Below, one piece after another: positions 9,139-17,517 of a DNA stretch of 64,000 nucleotides. Position 1 is the first letter of the stretch. Every line of letters starts with the position of its first letter. Made by a program: the position numbers and the translations under genes. Below the pieces are notes generated by a model. That model searched no databases and was not told the origin of the DNA. It saw only the letters and a program-made list of their open reading frames with translations. This DNA comes from Pseudalkalibacillus hwajinpoensis (GTDB lineage: Bacteria; Bacillota; Bacilli; Bacillales; Guptibacillaceae), in contig NZ_JADFCM010000001.1 of NCBI RefSeq assembly GCF_015234585.1, positions 868,001 through 932,000 on the forward strand, written 5' to 3'.

Positions 9139-10245
9139 ATGAATGTATTGATTGCGATGGACTCGTTCAAAGGTTCTTTATCCTCGAAGGATGCAGGTGA
9201 GGCGGTTAAGTTCGGGATTAAGCGAGTATTCCCTGATAGTGTCGTTGACGTTATTCCGGTAGCAGACGGAGGAGAAGGGTCATTGGAAGCGATCCAAACA
9301 TTGCCGGGACACTTTGTAATGGTGCCGATCCACCAGCTAGACGGAAAAAAACGAAGCGCTCGTTATTATCGAACAGAGCAAGCCGCGTACATTGAATCGG
9401 CTGAAGCGGTGGGGCTGCATTTGATTTCATCAGACAACTTAGAACCTTCACGTTTAACAAGCTATGGTGTTGGTGAGCTGATCCAGGATGCTGAAGAAAA
9501 AGGCGCTAAAGACATATACGTCTTCCTGGGAGGGACGGGGACCACCGATGGAGGGCTAGGAATGTTACAGGCCCTAGGGTATACGTGTTTTGATCATTCA
9601 TGCGAAGAACTTCCTCTCCACCAGAATCCTTTACTAGACACCGCATCCATCCGTGAAAGTAGTAGTCAGCTTAATGCGAATCTTTATATCGTGACGGATG
9701 TGGACAACCCTTATGCAGGTCAAAGGGGAGCTGCTGCTGTTTTTGGACCGCAAAAAGGCATGAAGAAAGAAGAAATTCCGACTTATGATGCTGCTCTTCA
9801 TAGAGTAGCAGATCTTCTTTCTCTTCCTCCTTCTCAAAAAGGAGCAGGAGCGGCAGGAGGGATTGGGGGATCACTCTATTCTCTTGGAGCGACTTATGTC
9901 CCTGGAATTGAGTGGATGCTTGAACTGCTAAAAGTAGAAGAAAAGCTCGCAGTGGCTGACATCGCTTTTACTGGGGAAGGGCAAATGGATGATCAAACTG
10001 CTTATGGGAAAGTTCCGTCTGGAGTTGGAAAACTTGCGAAAAAACACAACATCCCATGCTTTGCCTTAGCAGGGCAGGTTGTTGAACTGGTGGATAACTT
10101 GTATGAAACATTATCGGGAGTACTTTCGATTCAGCAAGGATGTCATTCATTAGAACATGCTCTTAACCCAGACGTAACAAAATCTCAATTGGCCTTTTCA
10201 GCGGAGCAAGTGATGCGTATCTGGAGTAGCGGAAGAGGTAACTAA
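9139..10245 (+). CDS. glxK: Glycerate kinase (GlxK/GarK family)
   Basis: A 368-residue glycerate kinase. Family hallmarks are the start MNVLIAMDSFKGSLSS, PVADGGEGS, LGGTGTTDGGLGMLQALG, GAAGGIGG and FTGEGQMDDQT. It phosphorylates D-glycerate to phosphoglycerate, feeding lower glycolysis. Its place 17 bases after the alpha-mannosidase, with a strong AAAGGAGGTGG ribosome binding site, means the operon encodes use of both halves of mannosylglycerate, a step E. coli mng does not carry in its own operon. Which hydroxyl is phosphorylated (2- or 3-) cannot be read from the sequence. Confidence 0.92.
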   Translation: MNVLIAMDSFKGSLSSKDAGEAVKFGIKRVFPDSVVDVIPVADGGEGSLEAIQTLPGHFVMVPIHQLDGKKRSARYYRTEQAAYIESAEAVGLHLISSDNLEPSRLTSYGVGELIQDAEEKGAKDIYVFLGGTGTTDGGLGMLQALGYTCFDHSCEELPLHQNPLLDTASIRESSSQLNANLYIVTDVDNPYAGQRGAAAVFGPQKGMKKEEIPTYDAALHRVADLLSLPPSQKGAGAAGGIGGSLYSLGATYVPGIEWMLELLKVEEKLAVADIAFTGEGQMDDQTAYGKVPSGVGKLAKKHNIPCFALAGQVVELVDNLYETLSGVLSIQQGCHSLEHALNPDVTKSQLAFSAEQVMRIWSSGRGN

Positions 10246-10252
10246 AGCAAGG

Positions 10253-10284
10253 AAAGTCCCGTTCCTTTAAGGAGCGGGACTTTT
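10253..10284. terminator. Bidirectional terminator between glycerate kinase and MerR genes
   Basis: Ten-bp GC-rich stem (10256-10265 with 10271-10280, one G-T pair), loop TTTAA, TTTT after it and AAA before it, placed between convergent genes. Confidence 0.9.
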
Positions 10285-10286
10285 CA

Positions 10287-10655
10287 TTATTTCATCAAGG
10301 ATTTCTCCATCAGTTCTTTATATGTTGAAATTTTCTTGGATAACATATCATCCGTTCCAAGAAGGGTCTCGATTTGATCACGAATAAACTGCCGATGATC
10401 TTCAAGGAGTCTAAGGCGTGCATTCGCAGTGTGTTCTCCTTCAAGAAATAACCGCGTATATTCTTTAATTTGAGAGACGGGCATTTGGGTTTCTCTTAAT
10501 TTTTTGACGAACTGCAACCATTGCAAGTGCTTTTCGTCGAATTGTCTAACACCACTATCATTACGAACAGGATCAATGATTCCTTCTTTTTCATAATAAC
10601 GAAGGGTATGAGCACTTATGTCAACCTTTTCGGCTATTTCACTTATCGAGTACAT
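10287..10655 (-). CDS. MerR-family transcriptional regulator
   Basis: A 122-residue MerR protein: N-terminal winged helix MYSISEIAEKVDISAHTLRYYEKEGII, then the wing and a dimerisation coiled coil from about residue 75. There is no C-terminal cysteine cluster typical of metal sensors, and the similarity is to the AdhR/NmlR-like group that responds to reactive electrophiles or aldehydes (inference). It is divergent from an SDR oxidoreductase gene whose promoter has the elongated spacer used by MerR activators. Ribosome binding site GAGAGGCG. Confidence 0.88.
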   Translation of the reverse strand: MYSISEIAEKVDISAHTLRYYEKEGIIDPVRNDSGVRQFDEKHLQWLQFVKKLRETQMPVSQIKEYTRLFLEGEHTANARLRLLEDHRQFIRDQIETLLGTDDMLSKKISTYKELMEKSLMK

Positions 10656-10684
10656 TCAATCGCCTCTCACTTTTTAGTTATCGT

Positions 10685-10715
10685 TTGACTTAGAGTGCAC
10701 TCAAACGTCTACAAT
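10685..10715 (+). promoter_or_regulatory. MerR-type promoter/operator of the SDR gene
   Basis: TTGACT (10685-10690) and TACAAT (10710-10715) are separated by 19 bases. The spacer contains the perfect palindrome GAGTGCACTC (10693-10702), extended imperfectly on both sides. An over-long spacer with a centred dyad is the hallmark of promoters activated by DNA-untwisting MerR proteins, here presumably the divergent regulator. Confidence 0.8.
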
Positions 10716-10751
10716 AAGATTGTATCATAATGAATAAGTGGAGGGATTGGC

Positions 10752-11510
10752 ATGAAGTACACCGTTATTACAGGAGCAAGTTCAGGTATTGGATATGAAG
10801 CTGCACTAGCGTTTGCGGCAAGAGGGAAGAACCTTGTCATTGCTGCGCGTCGCACAGCCAAATTAGAAGAGTTGAAAAGCGAAGTACACAAAATCAATTC
10901 TGACCTTGATGTGATTATTCGTGAAGCGGATTTATCTTTGAATGATAATGTTTACGCATTTTATGAAAGCTTAGAAAATATTGAAATTGAAACATTTATT
11001 AACAATGCAGGATTCGGTAATTTCGATCCAGTTGGTGAGCAGAAGCTTCCTAAAATTGAAACAATGCTTCGTTTGAACAATGAGGCGTTAACGATTCTTT
11101 CGTCCTTGTATGTTCGTGACTATGCGAATGTAGAAGGAACGCAATTGATTAACGTTTCATCTGGTGGAGGCTATACGATCGTAGCCGATGCCGTGACGTA
11201 TTGTGCAACGAAATTCTTTGTAAGTGCCTTTACAGAAGGACTTGCACAGGAGCTTCAAGGACAGGGGGCAAAAATGCAGGCTAAAGTTCTGGCACCAGCA
11301 GCGACGGAGACAGAATTTGCAAACCGTTCAATGGATGTAGATAATTTCGAATATGAAGGCACTGTGCCAAAGTTCCATACAGCAAAAGAAATGGCAGACT
11401 TTATGCTAGATCTTTACGATAGCAATAAGGTCGTTGGAATCGTTGATGGCAATACGTATGAATTCCAATTGAAAAACCCAATCTATCCTTATGTAGCACG
11501 CAACCGTTAA
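10752..11510 (+). CDS. SDR-family NAD(P)-dependent oxidoreductase
   Basis: A 252-residue classical short-chain dehydrogenase. The cofactor motif TGASSGIG is at residues 7-14, followed by NNAGFG, the catalytic Ser in INVSSGGG and the YCATK (YxxxK) motif near residue 157. The substrate is not evident. Divergent placement from a MerR regulator with a matching promoter suggests induction by a reactive carbonyl or similar stress, and detoxification as the role (inference). Ribosome binding site GTGGAGG. Confidence 0.88.
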   Translation: MKYTVITGASSGIGYEAALAFAARGKNLVIAARRTAKLEELKSEVHKINSDLDVIIREADLSLNDNVYAFYESLENIEIETFINNAGFGNFDPVGEQKLPKIETMLRLNNEALTILSSLYVRDYANVEGTQLINVSSGGGYTIVADAVTYCATKFFVSAFTEGLAQELQGQGAKMQAKVLAPAATETEFANRSMDVDNFEYEGTVPKFHTAKEMADFMLDLYDSNKVVGIVDGNTYEFQLKNPIYPYVARNR

Positions 11511-11511
11511 T

Positions 11512-11545
11512 AAAATCCTCCTGTCGTGATGACGGGAGGATTTTT
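11512..11545. terminator. Bidirectional terminator between SDR and P1 peptidase genes
   Basis: Thirteen-bp stem with one G-T pair (AAATCCTCCTGTC against GACGGGAGGATTT) and T/A runs on both sides, between convergent genes. Confidence 0.9.
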
Positions 11546-11548
11546 ATT

Positions 11549-12610
11549 TTATGTAAGTTTCATACTAAATTTCTGAAGTAAATCCATTAACGTTGGTCTC
11601 TCATTCCCTTTTCGTCCAATCACATTTGTTGCGGTTACTAACGAATTCAGAACGGCTTCTTCCGTCGCTTCCCCAACGGCACGAAAAGCGGTGTCGATTT
11701 CTTCTTCATGAATGGTTTCTAGTGATTGAGTTTGCGGTTTATATTGATGAGAGACTGTGTTAGCGGTGGAAAACCCAATGATAACTTCACCACTACCTGT
11801 TGTGATAATGGATCCTGTTCTTGCAAGACCTGTAGAAGCCCGTTTAATAATACGATGAAGCTGTCTTTCAGAAACGGGAAGATCTGTTGCAACCATCACC
11901 ATGACGGACCCTTTATCTCTTTCTTCCCATGAATGAAGAAGAGCTTCTTTTAACTTCTTGCCTACTTTCTTTCCATTCACGTGCAGATCACGAAGAATAC
12001 CAAAGTTCGTGACAACAAGGACACCAAGGGTATAGCTCCCATTTTGGAGTTTTATTTTTCTTGAAGCAGTGCCAATTCCACCTTTTAACGAGTAGCATAG
12101 CATGCCTCTCCCAGCTCCAACAGAGCCTTCTTCAAAAGTACTAGAAGTATTTGCGAGCGCTTCATGAACGTGATGCTTTCGAACGTGACGCCCTCGAATA
12201 TCATTTAAGAACATATCATTGCATTCGCCTATAATAGGATTAACCGTCCCGGTCGTGTTGCCAATCTCAGGATTTTGTTCCAACATATAATCAAACACCG
12301 CATCGGCAGCCGTTCCGATACTTAACGTATTCGTTAAGATAATTGGCGTCTCAAGCGTACCAAGCTCATTCAGCTGAATGGTTCCCATTGTTTTACCAAA
12401 CCCGTTAAGAATATAGGACGATGCAATTAGTTTATTCTGAAACAAATTCCCTTGATGGGGTAAGATCGCTGTTACGCCAGTTTGCACTTCCCCATTATTT
12501 AGAGTAGTATGTCCGACGGTTACTCCTTCCACGTCCGTAATCGCATTTTTTTCGCCTGGTTCCATTTCCCCAATGGTAACTCCGTAATCTCGCAATCTTT
12601 TCTGACTCAA
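11549..12610 (-). CDS. P1 (S58/DmpA) family aminopeptidase
   Basis: A 353-residue member of the DmpA/ArgJ-fold N-terminal-nucleophile peptidases. DAP-type motifs include DVEGVTVGHTT near the N-terminus, GTVNPIIGECND, and DKGSVMVMVATDLP around residues 232-245. By analogy with DmpA the precursor is cut between Gly234 and Ser235, and Ser235 becomes the nucleophile. The family contains D-aminopeptidases and beta-peptidyl aminopeptidases; which applies here is unknown. It starts with TTG after a GAGGAG ribosome binding site. It is monocistronic and likely cytoplasmic, as no signal peptide is seen. Confidence 0.88.
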   Translation of the reverse strand: MSQKRLRDYGVTIGEMEPGEKNAITDVEGVTVGHTTLNNGEVQTGVTAILPHQGNLFQNKLIASSYILNGFGKTMGTIQLNELGTLETPIILTNTLSIGTAADAVFDYMLEQNPEIGNTTGTVNPIIGECNDMFLNDIRGRHVRKHHVHEALANTSSTFEEGSVGAGRGMLCYSLKGGIGTASRKIKLQNGSYTLGVLVVTNFGILRDLHVNGKKVGKKLKEALLHSWEERDKGSVMVMVATDLPVSERQLHRIIKRASTGLARTGSIITTGSGEVIIGFSTANTVSHQYKPQTQSLETIHEEEIDTAFRAVGEATEEAVLNSLVTATNVIGRKGNERPTLMDLLQKFSMKLT

Positions 12611-12690
12611 ATCATCACTCCTCTTTTCTATTAGTTTACTATTATTTCTATTTCATCCAAGTCCCTAAAGCAAATGTTAACTGTAAAATA

Positions 12691-12699
12691 TGGTATAAT
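12691..12699 (+). promoter_or_regulatory. Extended -10 promoter of the YebC-family gene
   Basis: TGGTATAAT is a perfect extended -10 element; the -35 region at the proper distance is weak, as is common for extended -10 promoters. It lies about 70 bases before the start codon. Confidence 0.6.
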
Positions 12700-12769
12700 T
12701 GACGAGACGTATAGAGAGTAATTTGAATTTGTCATGCAACAGATAACTAGTAGAAAAGAGTGAAATAGA

Positions 12770-13492
12770 ATGGGCCGTAAATGGAATAACATTAAGGAAA
12801 AGAAAGCATCAAAAGATGCGAATACAAGTCGAATTTATGCTAAGTTTGGTCGTGAAATTTATGTAGCAGCAAAGCAGGGGGAACCGGATCCAGTAGCTAA
12901 CCAGGCTCTTCGCTTAGTTCTCGAACGTGCGAAAACATACAACGTACCAAAAGCAATCATTGACCGTGCGATTGAAAAAGCGAAAGGCGGAGCAGATGAA
13001 AATTACGACACGCTTCGTTATGAAGGATTTGGTCCAAGCGGATCCATGGTGATCGTTGATACGTTAACAAACAACGTAAACCGCACGGCATCTGACGTTC
13101 GTTCAACATTTGGGAAAAATGGTGGAAACATGGGCGTGAACGGTTCAGTTGCCTACATGTTCGACTCAACAGCCGTATTCGGGATTGAAGGCAAATCAGC
13201 AGATGAAGTACTTGAGCTGTTAATGGAAGCAGATCTAGATGTGCGTGACATTATGGAAGAAGATGAGGTTGTTATCGTCTATGCTGAGCCTGACCAGTTC
13301 CATGCGGTGCAGGAAGCATTTAAAAATGCGGGGATTACTGAGTTTACCGTAGCTGAACTTACGATGCTTGCCCAAAATGACGTTGAGCTTGCCGGAGAAG
13401 ATCAGGAGCAGTTCTTGAAAATGATCGATGCGCTTGAAGAATTAGAAGATGTGCAACAGGTATATCATAACGTTGAACTAGGCGAAGAATAA
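12770..13492 (+). CDS. yeeI: YebC/PmpR-family transcriptional/translational regulator (YeeI type)
   Basis: A 240-residue three-domain YebC protein. The first residues [19 protein letters not shown] match the YeeI subgroup of Bacillus rather than the longer YebC type. Visible family segments are ARIY-like [52 protein letters not shown] and [18 protein letters not shown]. YebC proteins are DNA-binding regulators, and some help ribosomes through proline stretches; the role of YeeI itself is less defined. The gene is transcribed alone, between an extended -10 promoter and a strong terminator. Confidence 0.92.
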   Translation: MGRKWNNIKEKKASKDANTSRIYAKFGREIYVAAKQGEPDPVANQALRLVLERAKTYNVPKAIIDRAIEKAKGGADENYDTLRYEGFGPSGSMVIVDTLTNNVNRTASDVRSTFGKNGGNMGVNGSVAYMFDSTAVFGIEGKSADEVLELLMEADLDVRDIMEEDEVVIVYAEPDQFHAVQEAFKNAGITEFTVAELTMLAQNDVELAGEDQEQFLKMIDALEELEDVQQVYHNVELGEE

Positions 13493-13501
13493 AACAAAGA
13501 C

Positions 13502-13540
13502 AAAAGAGCGGGCTTCCGGATTTCGGAGGTCCGCTCTTTT
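13502..13540. terminator. Rho-independent terminator after YebC-family gene
   Basis: A 17-bp stem with G-T pairs (13502-13518 with 13524-13540), flanked by A and T runs on either side. It can serve both strands. Confidence 0.88.
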
Positions 13541-13559
13541 AATATGGATTGACATTCGA

Positions 13560-13856
13560 TTATGAAAAATGTTCTTTATTTCTTCTTTTCTTTTTTAATG
13601 CTAGAAGCGATGTCTTTAAAGATGCATAGTTTCCAATCGCTGCATATCCGTAAAAATAACCCATAAAGATACCAGCTACAAGGTGATGAGGATGGCTATA
13701 AAAGACTGAGATCACAAGTCCTAGAATGATCGCTAGTGTTGGAACAAAGGTACGAGGTATAGGTGTGAGAATCTTGATTAATTGTGTCAGAATCATCACT
13801 ACAGGCACCGCAAGAACAGCGTCCCAGAAGTTTGTATGAATAACAGGAAATGTCAT
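13560..13856 (-). CDS. Small holin-like integral membrane protein
   Basis: A 98-residue protein with three hydrophobic stretches (about residues 11-30, 38-58 and 62-80) and a lysine/arginine-rich tail (LKKKRRNKEHFS), which predicts a cytoplasmic C-terminus. Size and layout resemble holin-like proteins, but I do not recognise a specific family. The frame opens earlier at a TTG (13874), but GGAAGG at 13867-13872 sits 9-10 bases before ATG 13856, so that start is preferred. Confidence 0.6.
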   Translation of the reverse strand: MTFPVIHTNFWDAVLAVPVVMILTQLIKILTPIPRTFVPTLAIILGLVISVFYSHPHHLVAGIFMGYFYGYAAIGNYASLKTSLLALKKKRRNKEHFS

Positions 13857-14243
13857 GATCAAATTCCTTCCCAATACAATAGAATGCTTCTAGTCTTTTC
13901 TTTTTTGAATGTTTCTAACCGAAGTTTATTAGAAAATATGTTTTGTGAATAGGGGAGTTCAGTGATTTTATGGAATAATATGTTAATATTGGTGATGAGG
14001 ATAATAGAAGTAGTTGTTCAGTTAAAGGGCAGTTTAATGGAAGACTCAGTTTCGAGATAATAGGTTCAATTAAAAGCTTTATCAAAAAATATAGTTAAAT
14101 CAATATGGATTTTCAACAAATATCTGAATGATTTATTTGTTCAGGCTATGAAGAAAAACTTTTAAGCATTTGTTCAATGATTTATCATTTCCAATTTTTG
14201 TAGTATATTTATAATTAAGAAAACGAAATTGGGGGGAATAAAA
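13857..14243 (+). other. 387-bp AT-rich gap upstream of CBASS
   Basis: No open reading frame is supported. It carries a segment (14027-14064) shared with position 42219-42257 inside the repeat array, and TATATT/TATAAT hexamers (14204-14215) that could be the -10 of the CBASS promoter, although no good -35 is visible. Confidence 0.5.
14027..14064 (+). repeat. Segment shared with the downstream cassette array
   Basis: GGGCAG, then a TTTAATGGAAGA-like stretch and TTCGAGATAAT-AGG, align over about 38 bp with 42219-42257 (downstream of repeat copy 21) with a few substitutions and single-base gaps. This links the left edge of the CBASS locus to the array. Confidence 0.55.
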
Positions 14244-15320
14244 ATGGCTGATATTCAAAGACAATTTGAAAGTTTTCACGATGAAATAAAACTAAAACGA
14301 TTTAAAGAAAACAAAGAATTACGAGAGAAGCGAGATATAATTACCAGTAAAATTAAAGAAGGAGTTAAAGTCAAATTTGGAGAAAAAGGAGAAAATGTAT
14401 CAGAAATTGAATTCATAGACCAAGGAAGTTATGCGGTAGACCTGGGCATTGTACCAGAAGATAAGGACTATGATATCGATGAAGGTGTAATTTTTAATCT
14501 TCATAAAGAAGATTATCCAGACCCCCTTGAACTTAAAAAAATTATAAGAGATATACTAAGTCACCACACTAACACTTCACCAAAGATAAAGAACCCCTGT
14601 GTAACAATAACCTACCTATCAGAAAATGAACCATTGTATCATGTAGATTTACCTGTTTATTTAAGATCTAAATATAATAATTATTTGTATCTTGCATGGG
14701 GAAAGGAATATTCTAGTGATGACAATAGATACTGGGACATCGCGGACCCACAAGGTCTAAAGGAGCATATAAGAAACTCTTTTACTGATAATGAGAAAAA
14801 ACAATTTAAGAGAGTTGTTAGATACATGAAAAAATGGAAAGACATTTGTTTCGCATCATCTGGAAGTGCTCGGCCACCTAGTATTGGAATAACTATTGCA
14901 GCAGTTGATTTATTTTCATATAAACAAACTTATGACCCTATTACAGGTGATTTTAAAGACAACGATTTAATTGCTTTAAAACACTTTGTCAGCAACTTTA
15001 AAGGCAGATTTATTTCACAGTGGGACTATGAATTGGAGAGAAATGTTTTTACTGTTGAATATCAATTACCTGTACAACCATATAGCAATGTTTTTTCAAA
15101 GATGTCTAGATTGCAAATGGACTCTTTCTACCAAAAGCTAAACGATTTAGAAAGTGCACTTAATGAAGCAGAAACTAAAAGTGACCCACATGATTCATGT
15201 AAGATCTTAAGTCCTCGATTTTTTGGAGGGAAATTTCCTATTCCAGTATCTAAAGAAGCTAGATACAAACAGGTTGGTTTATCTAGTGCCCCTTCTTCTA
15301 GTTCAGCTAGAGGTATTTAA
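14244..15320 (+). CDS. CBASS cyclic-oligonucleotide synthase (CD-NTase)
   Basis: A 358-residue cGAS/DncV-like nucleotidyltransferase that makes a cyclic nucleotide alarm signal on phage infection. The polymerase-beta core is plain: Gly61-Ser62 (QGSYAVD), Asp77 and Asp79 in DYDIDEGVIF, and the third metal-binding Asp135 in YHVDLPVYL. DYDID(D/E)GV is like the DncV group. The C-terminus is a flexible Ser-rich tail ending SSARGI, the kind of end that Cap2 conjugates to targets in type II systems. Start ATG 14244 is set by GGGGGGAA at 14231-14238; the TTG at 14229 overlaps that site and is rejected. Confidence 0.9.
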   Translation: MADIQRQFESFHDEIKLKRFKENKELREKRDIITSKIKEGVKVKFGEKGENVSEIEFIDQGSYAVDLGIVPEDKDYDIDEGVIFNLHKEDYPDPLELKKIIRDILSHHTNTSPKIKNPCVTITYLSENEPLYHVDLPVYLRSKYNNYLYLAWGKEYSSDDNRYWDIADPQGLKEHIRNSFTDNEKKQFKRVVRYMKKWKDICFASSGSARPPSIGITIAAVDLFSYKQTYDPITGDFKDNDLIALKHFVSNFKGRFISQWDYELERNVFTVEYQLPVQPYSNVFSKMSRLQMDSFYQKLNDLESALNEAETKSDPHDSCKILSPRFFGGKFPIPVSKEARYKQVGLSSAPSSSSARGI

Positions 15321-15322
15321 AA

Positions 15323-17023
15323 ATGACCATCAATTACCAAAACTTACTCCATGAGAAAGTTTATTTATCGGGCATTGAAAGTTTAGATTCCTTTCAATAT
15401 AAATTAATTTTCGAACTAAGAACTGGTTATCAAATTCCCTTAATTCTAACTTTTAGTCCTCTATTCCCAACCGAGTTACCAATCATCCACATAGATAAGG
15501 ACGTTCATAGCATTCCTGATATTCCCCATGTTATGAGAAGTGGATTGATTTGCTTTTTAGATGAAGAAGGTGTTATTTGGAGTGATATACCCGAAAAAAC
15601 GATTGATTTTGTTTTTGAAAGAGTAGAAAATGTATTGATTTCTAATCCTCCTCAAGAAGAATATCATCGAGAATTCAGTTATTATTTTGGAACTTTGGAA
15701 AATGCTGAATTTGTTTTATCATTATATCCCCCTGCAGATGAACCTGAAGAAATTTCTGTGTTTACAATTGGTAAGAAAGCATTCGCTTTTTTAAACGGTG
15801 ATATGGGATCTAAAAAATTACTGGGAAGGTTATTTAGTACAAACATACACTCCAGAAGTCTTGAAAAAGCATATTATATTCCTTTAGACAAAACGTTTGA
15901 AGGAGCTGTTCCTCAATTAGATCGATTTTGGAGTAACAAGGAAATATCTAATATTATTCGAACACATATAAATGACGAGAAGCTAAGTGATATACAGAAA
16001 TTTTCTATGAACAAAAGTAAGCATTATTATTTGATAAGAATACCATTGTTAAATGGTGAGCAAACAGTGATTGGATTGAAATACGAAAAGATAAATCAAT
16101 CTCTTTCAAAAAGGGTTATTCCACTAATTGATGAGGGTATTACTGATGATTTTAAAGTAACCCCCTATTTTGTATTTAGAAATGATGACTCAACGTTACT
16201 CCAAAGAGGTGGCGGGGTTAAGAAGTCACTTAATGTTTTATTAATTGGGTGTGGATCTATAGGAAGTGATTTGTTATTCATATTAGCTCGATCTGGCATT
16301 AAACAGTTTACCCTGGTAGATAATGATGAATTAAAAATCGAAAATTCGTATAGACATTTCTTGGGGATGAATAAATCAATTGGAAGAAACACTAAAGTTG
16401 AACTACTAAAAGAAGAATTTGAAAAAAGATATCCGAACGTAAAAATTCAAATAAGCGCTAAGGAAGCAATAAGAACAATAAATACTGGGAAAGTAGATTT
16501 AAATGAATTTGATTTGATTTTAGTGGCTATTGGAAATCCAAATATTGAAAGAAAAATTAACAGGCTTATTTCTAAGTCATCTACTCCGGCAATTTTCACT
16601 TGGGTCGAAGCATATGGTTTAGGTGGGCATGCACTAGTTTTAAATAATGGTGATCAAGGTTGTTATGAATGTTTGATAGACAATGAGTTAAGAATGTATT
16701 CTTCATTTGCAGGTGAAAGCGATGTTCCTTTCACTAAAAACATGAATGGGTGTGCTGGCTCTTTTACCCCATATGGAAGTATAGACTCAATGGAAACAGC
16801 CTTACTTGCCTCAAGGTTAGTAATGAGATTTTTAGAGGGGGATGTAGAAGGCAATCCCTTAGTTTCTTGGAAAGGTTCTTCAGAAATTTTCCGATCTGAG
16901 GGTTTTCATACATCTCAACGATATAATAAATCAATAGATAGTTTGAAGCAGGATAACTACGAATATATTAATCCTACATGTGATGTCTGTGCTGATAATA
17001 CAGATGTGGTCTATTACCCATGA
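15323..17023 (+). CDS. cap2: CBASS Cap2: E2-E1 fusion ubiquitin-like transferase
   Basis: A 566-residue fusion. The N-terminal E2-like domain (about 1-110) carries Cys77 in RSGLICFLDEEG. The C-terminal E1/ThiF-like adenylation domain (about 300-560) has the nucleotide loop GCGSIGSD (309-316), VDNDELKIEN, zinc-type pairs CYEC (447-450) and CDVC (553-556), and a candidate catalytic Cys477 in NGCAGSFTPYG. In studied type II CBASS, Cap2 links the C-terminus of the CD-NTase to a partner and thereby primes it. The gene starts two bases after the synthase stop and overlaps cap3 by ATGA. Confidence 0.92.
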   Translation: MTINYQNLLHEKVYLSGIESLDSFQYKLIFELRTGYQIPLILTFSPLFPTELPIIHIDKDVHSIPDIPHVMRSGLICFLDEEGVIWSDIPEKTIDFVFERVENVLISNPPQEEYHREFSYYFGTLENAEFVLSLYPPADEPEEISVFTIGKKAFAFLNGDMGSKKLLGRLFSTNIHSRSLEKAYYIPLDKTFEGAVPQLDRFWSNKEISNIIRTHINDEKLSDIQKFSMNKSKHYYLIRIPLLNGEQTVIGLKYEKINQSLSKRVIPLIDEGITDDFKVTPYFVFRNDDSTLLQRGGGVKKSLNVLLIGCGSIGSDLLFILARSGIKQFTLVDNDELKIENSYRHFLGMNKSIGRNTKVELLKEEFEKRYPNVKIQISAKEAIRTINTGKVDLNEFDLILVAIGNPNIERKINRLISKSSTPAIFTWVEAYGLGGHALVLNNGDQGCYECLIDNELRMYSSFAGESDVPFTKNMNGCAGSFTPYGSIDSMETALLASRLVMRFLEGDVEGNPLVSWKGSSEIFRSEGFHTSQRYNKSIDSLKQDNYEYINPTCDVCADNTDVVYYP

Positions 17024-17517
17024 TTGTTATTAAATATGAGGAGGATTTGATATTAATAGAACAGCATGTAATAGAAGTAATAAAAGGGATGAGACAACAA
17101 AAGTCATATCATAAAGAGACAGGAGGCATGTTGCTTGGCTCAATTTTATCTGTTAACCATGGCATAGTTATAAGAGATTATACCAAACCTTTAGATGGAG
17201 ATTACTGCTCTAGATATAGATATATTCGTCAGAAACAAAGTCATAATGCGATTCTACAGAAAAAATGGAAGCAAAGTAATCATACACTTATGTATCTGGG
17301 AGAGTGGCACACGCATCCTGAAAAAGAACCACATTATTCGAAGCAAGACATGAATAATTGGAAAAACCTATTGAAAAAATCAGATACTTTTACTGATTAT
17401 TTATTGTTTATAATAGGCGGAATAGATGGTTTGAAAATATGGAGTGGTTGTCGTAAAACAGAAGAAATAGTTTTATTGTTTGAAGGAGAATATAATGAAG
17501 ATAATTCGATCAGTTGA
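17020..17517 (+). CDS. cap3: CBASS Cap3: JAB/JAMM deconjugating metalloprotease
   Basis: A 165-residue JAB-domain zinc isopeptidase. All JAMM residues are present: Glu33 in KETGGMLLG, then His97 and His99 in GEWHTHP, Ser107 and Asp110 in HYSKQDMN. Cap3 cuts the CD-NTase off conjugates and so antagonises Cap2. The ATG overlaps the cap2 stop (17020-17023) and the 3' end overlaps the effector gene by 23 bases, indicating tight translational coupling. Confidence 0.92.
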   Translation: MIVIKYEEDLILIEQHVIEVIKGMRQQKSYHKETGGMLLGSILSVNHGIVIRDYTKPLDGDYCSRYRYIRQKQSHNAILQKKWKQSNHTLMYLGEWHTHPEKEPHYSKQDMNNWKNLLKKSDTFTDYLLFIIGGIDGLKIWSGCRKTEEIVLLFEGEYNEDNSIS

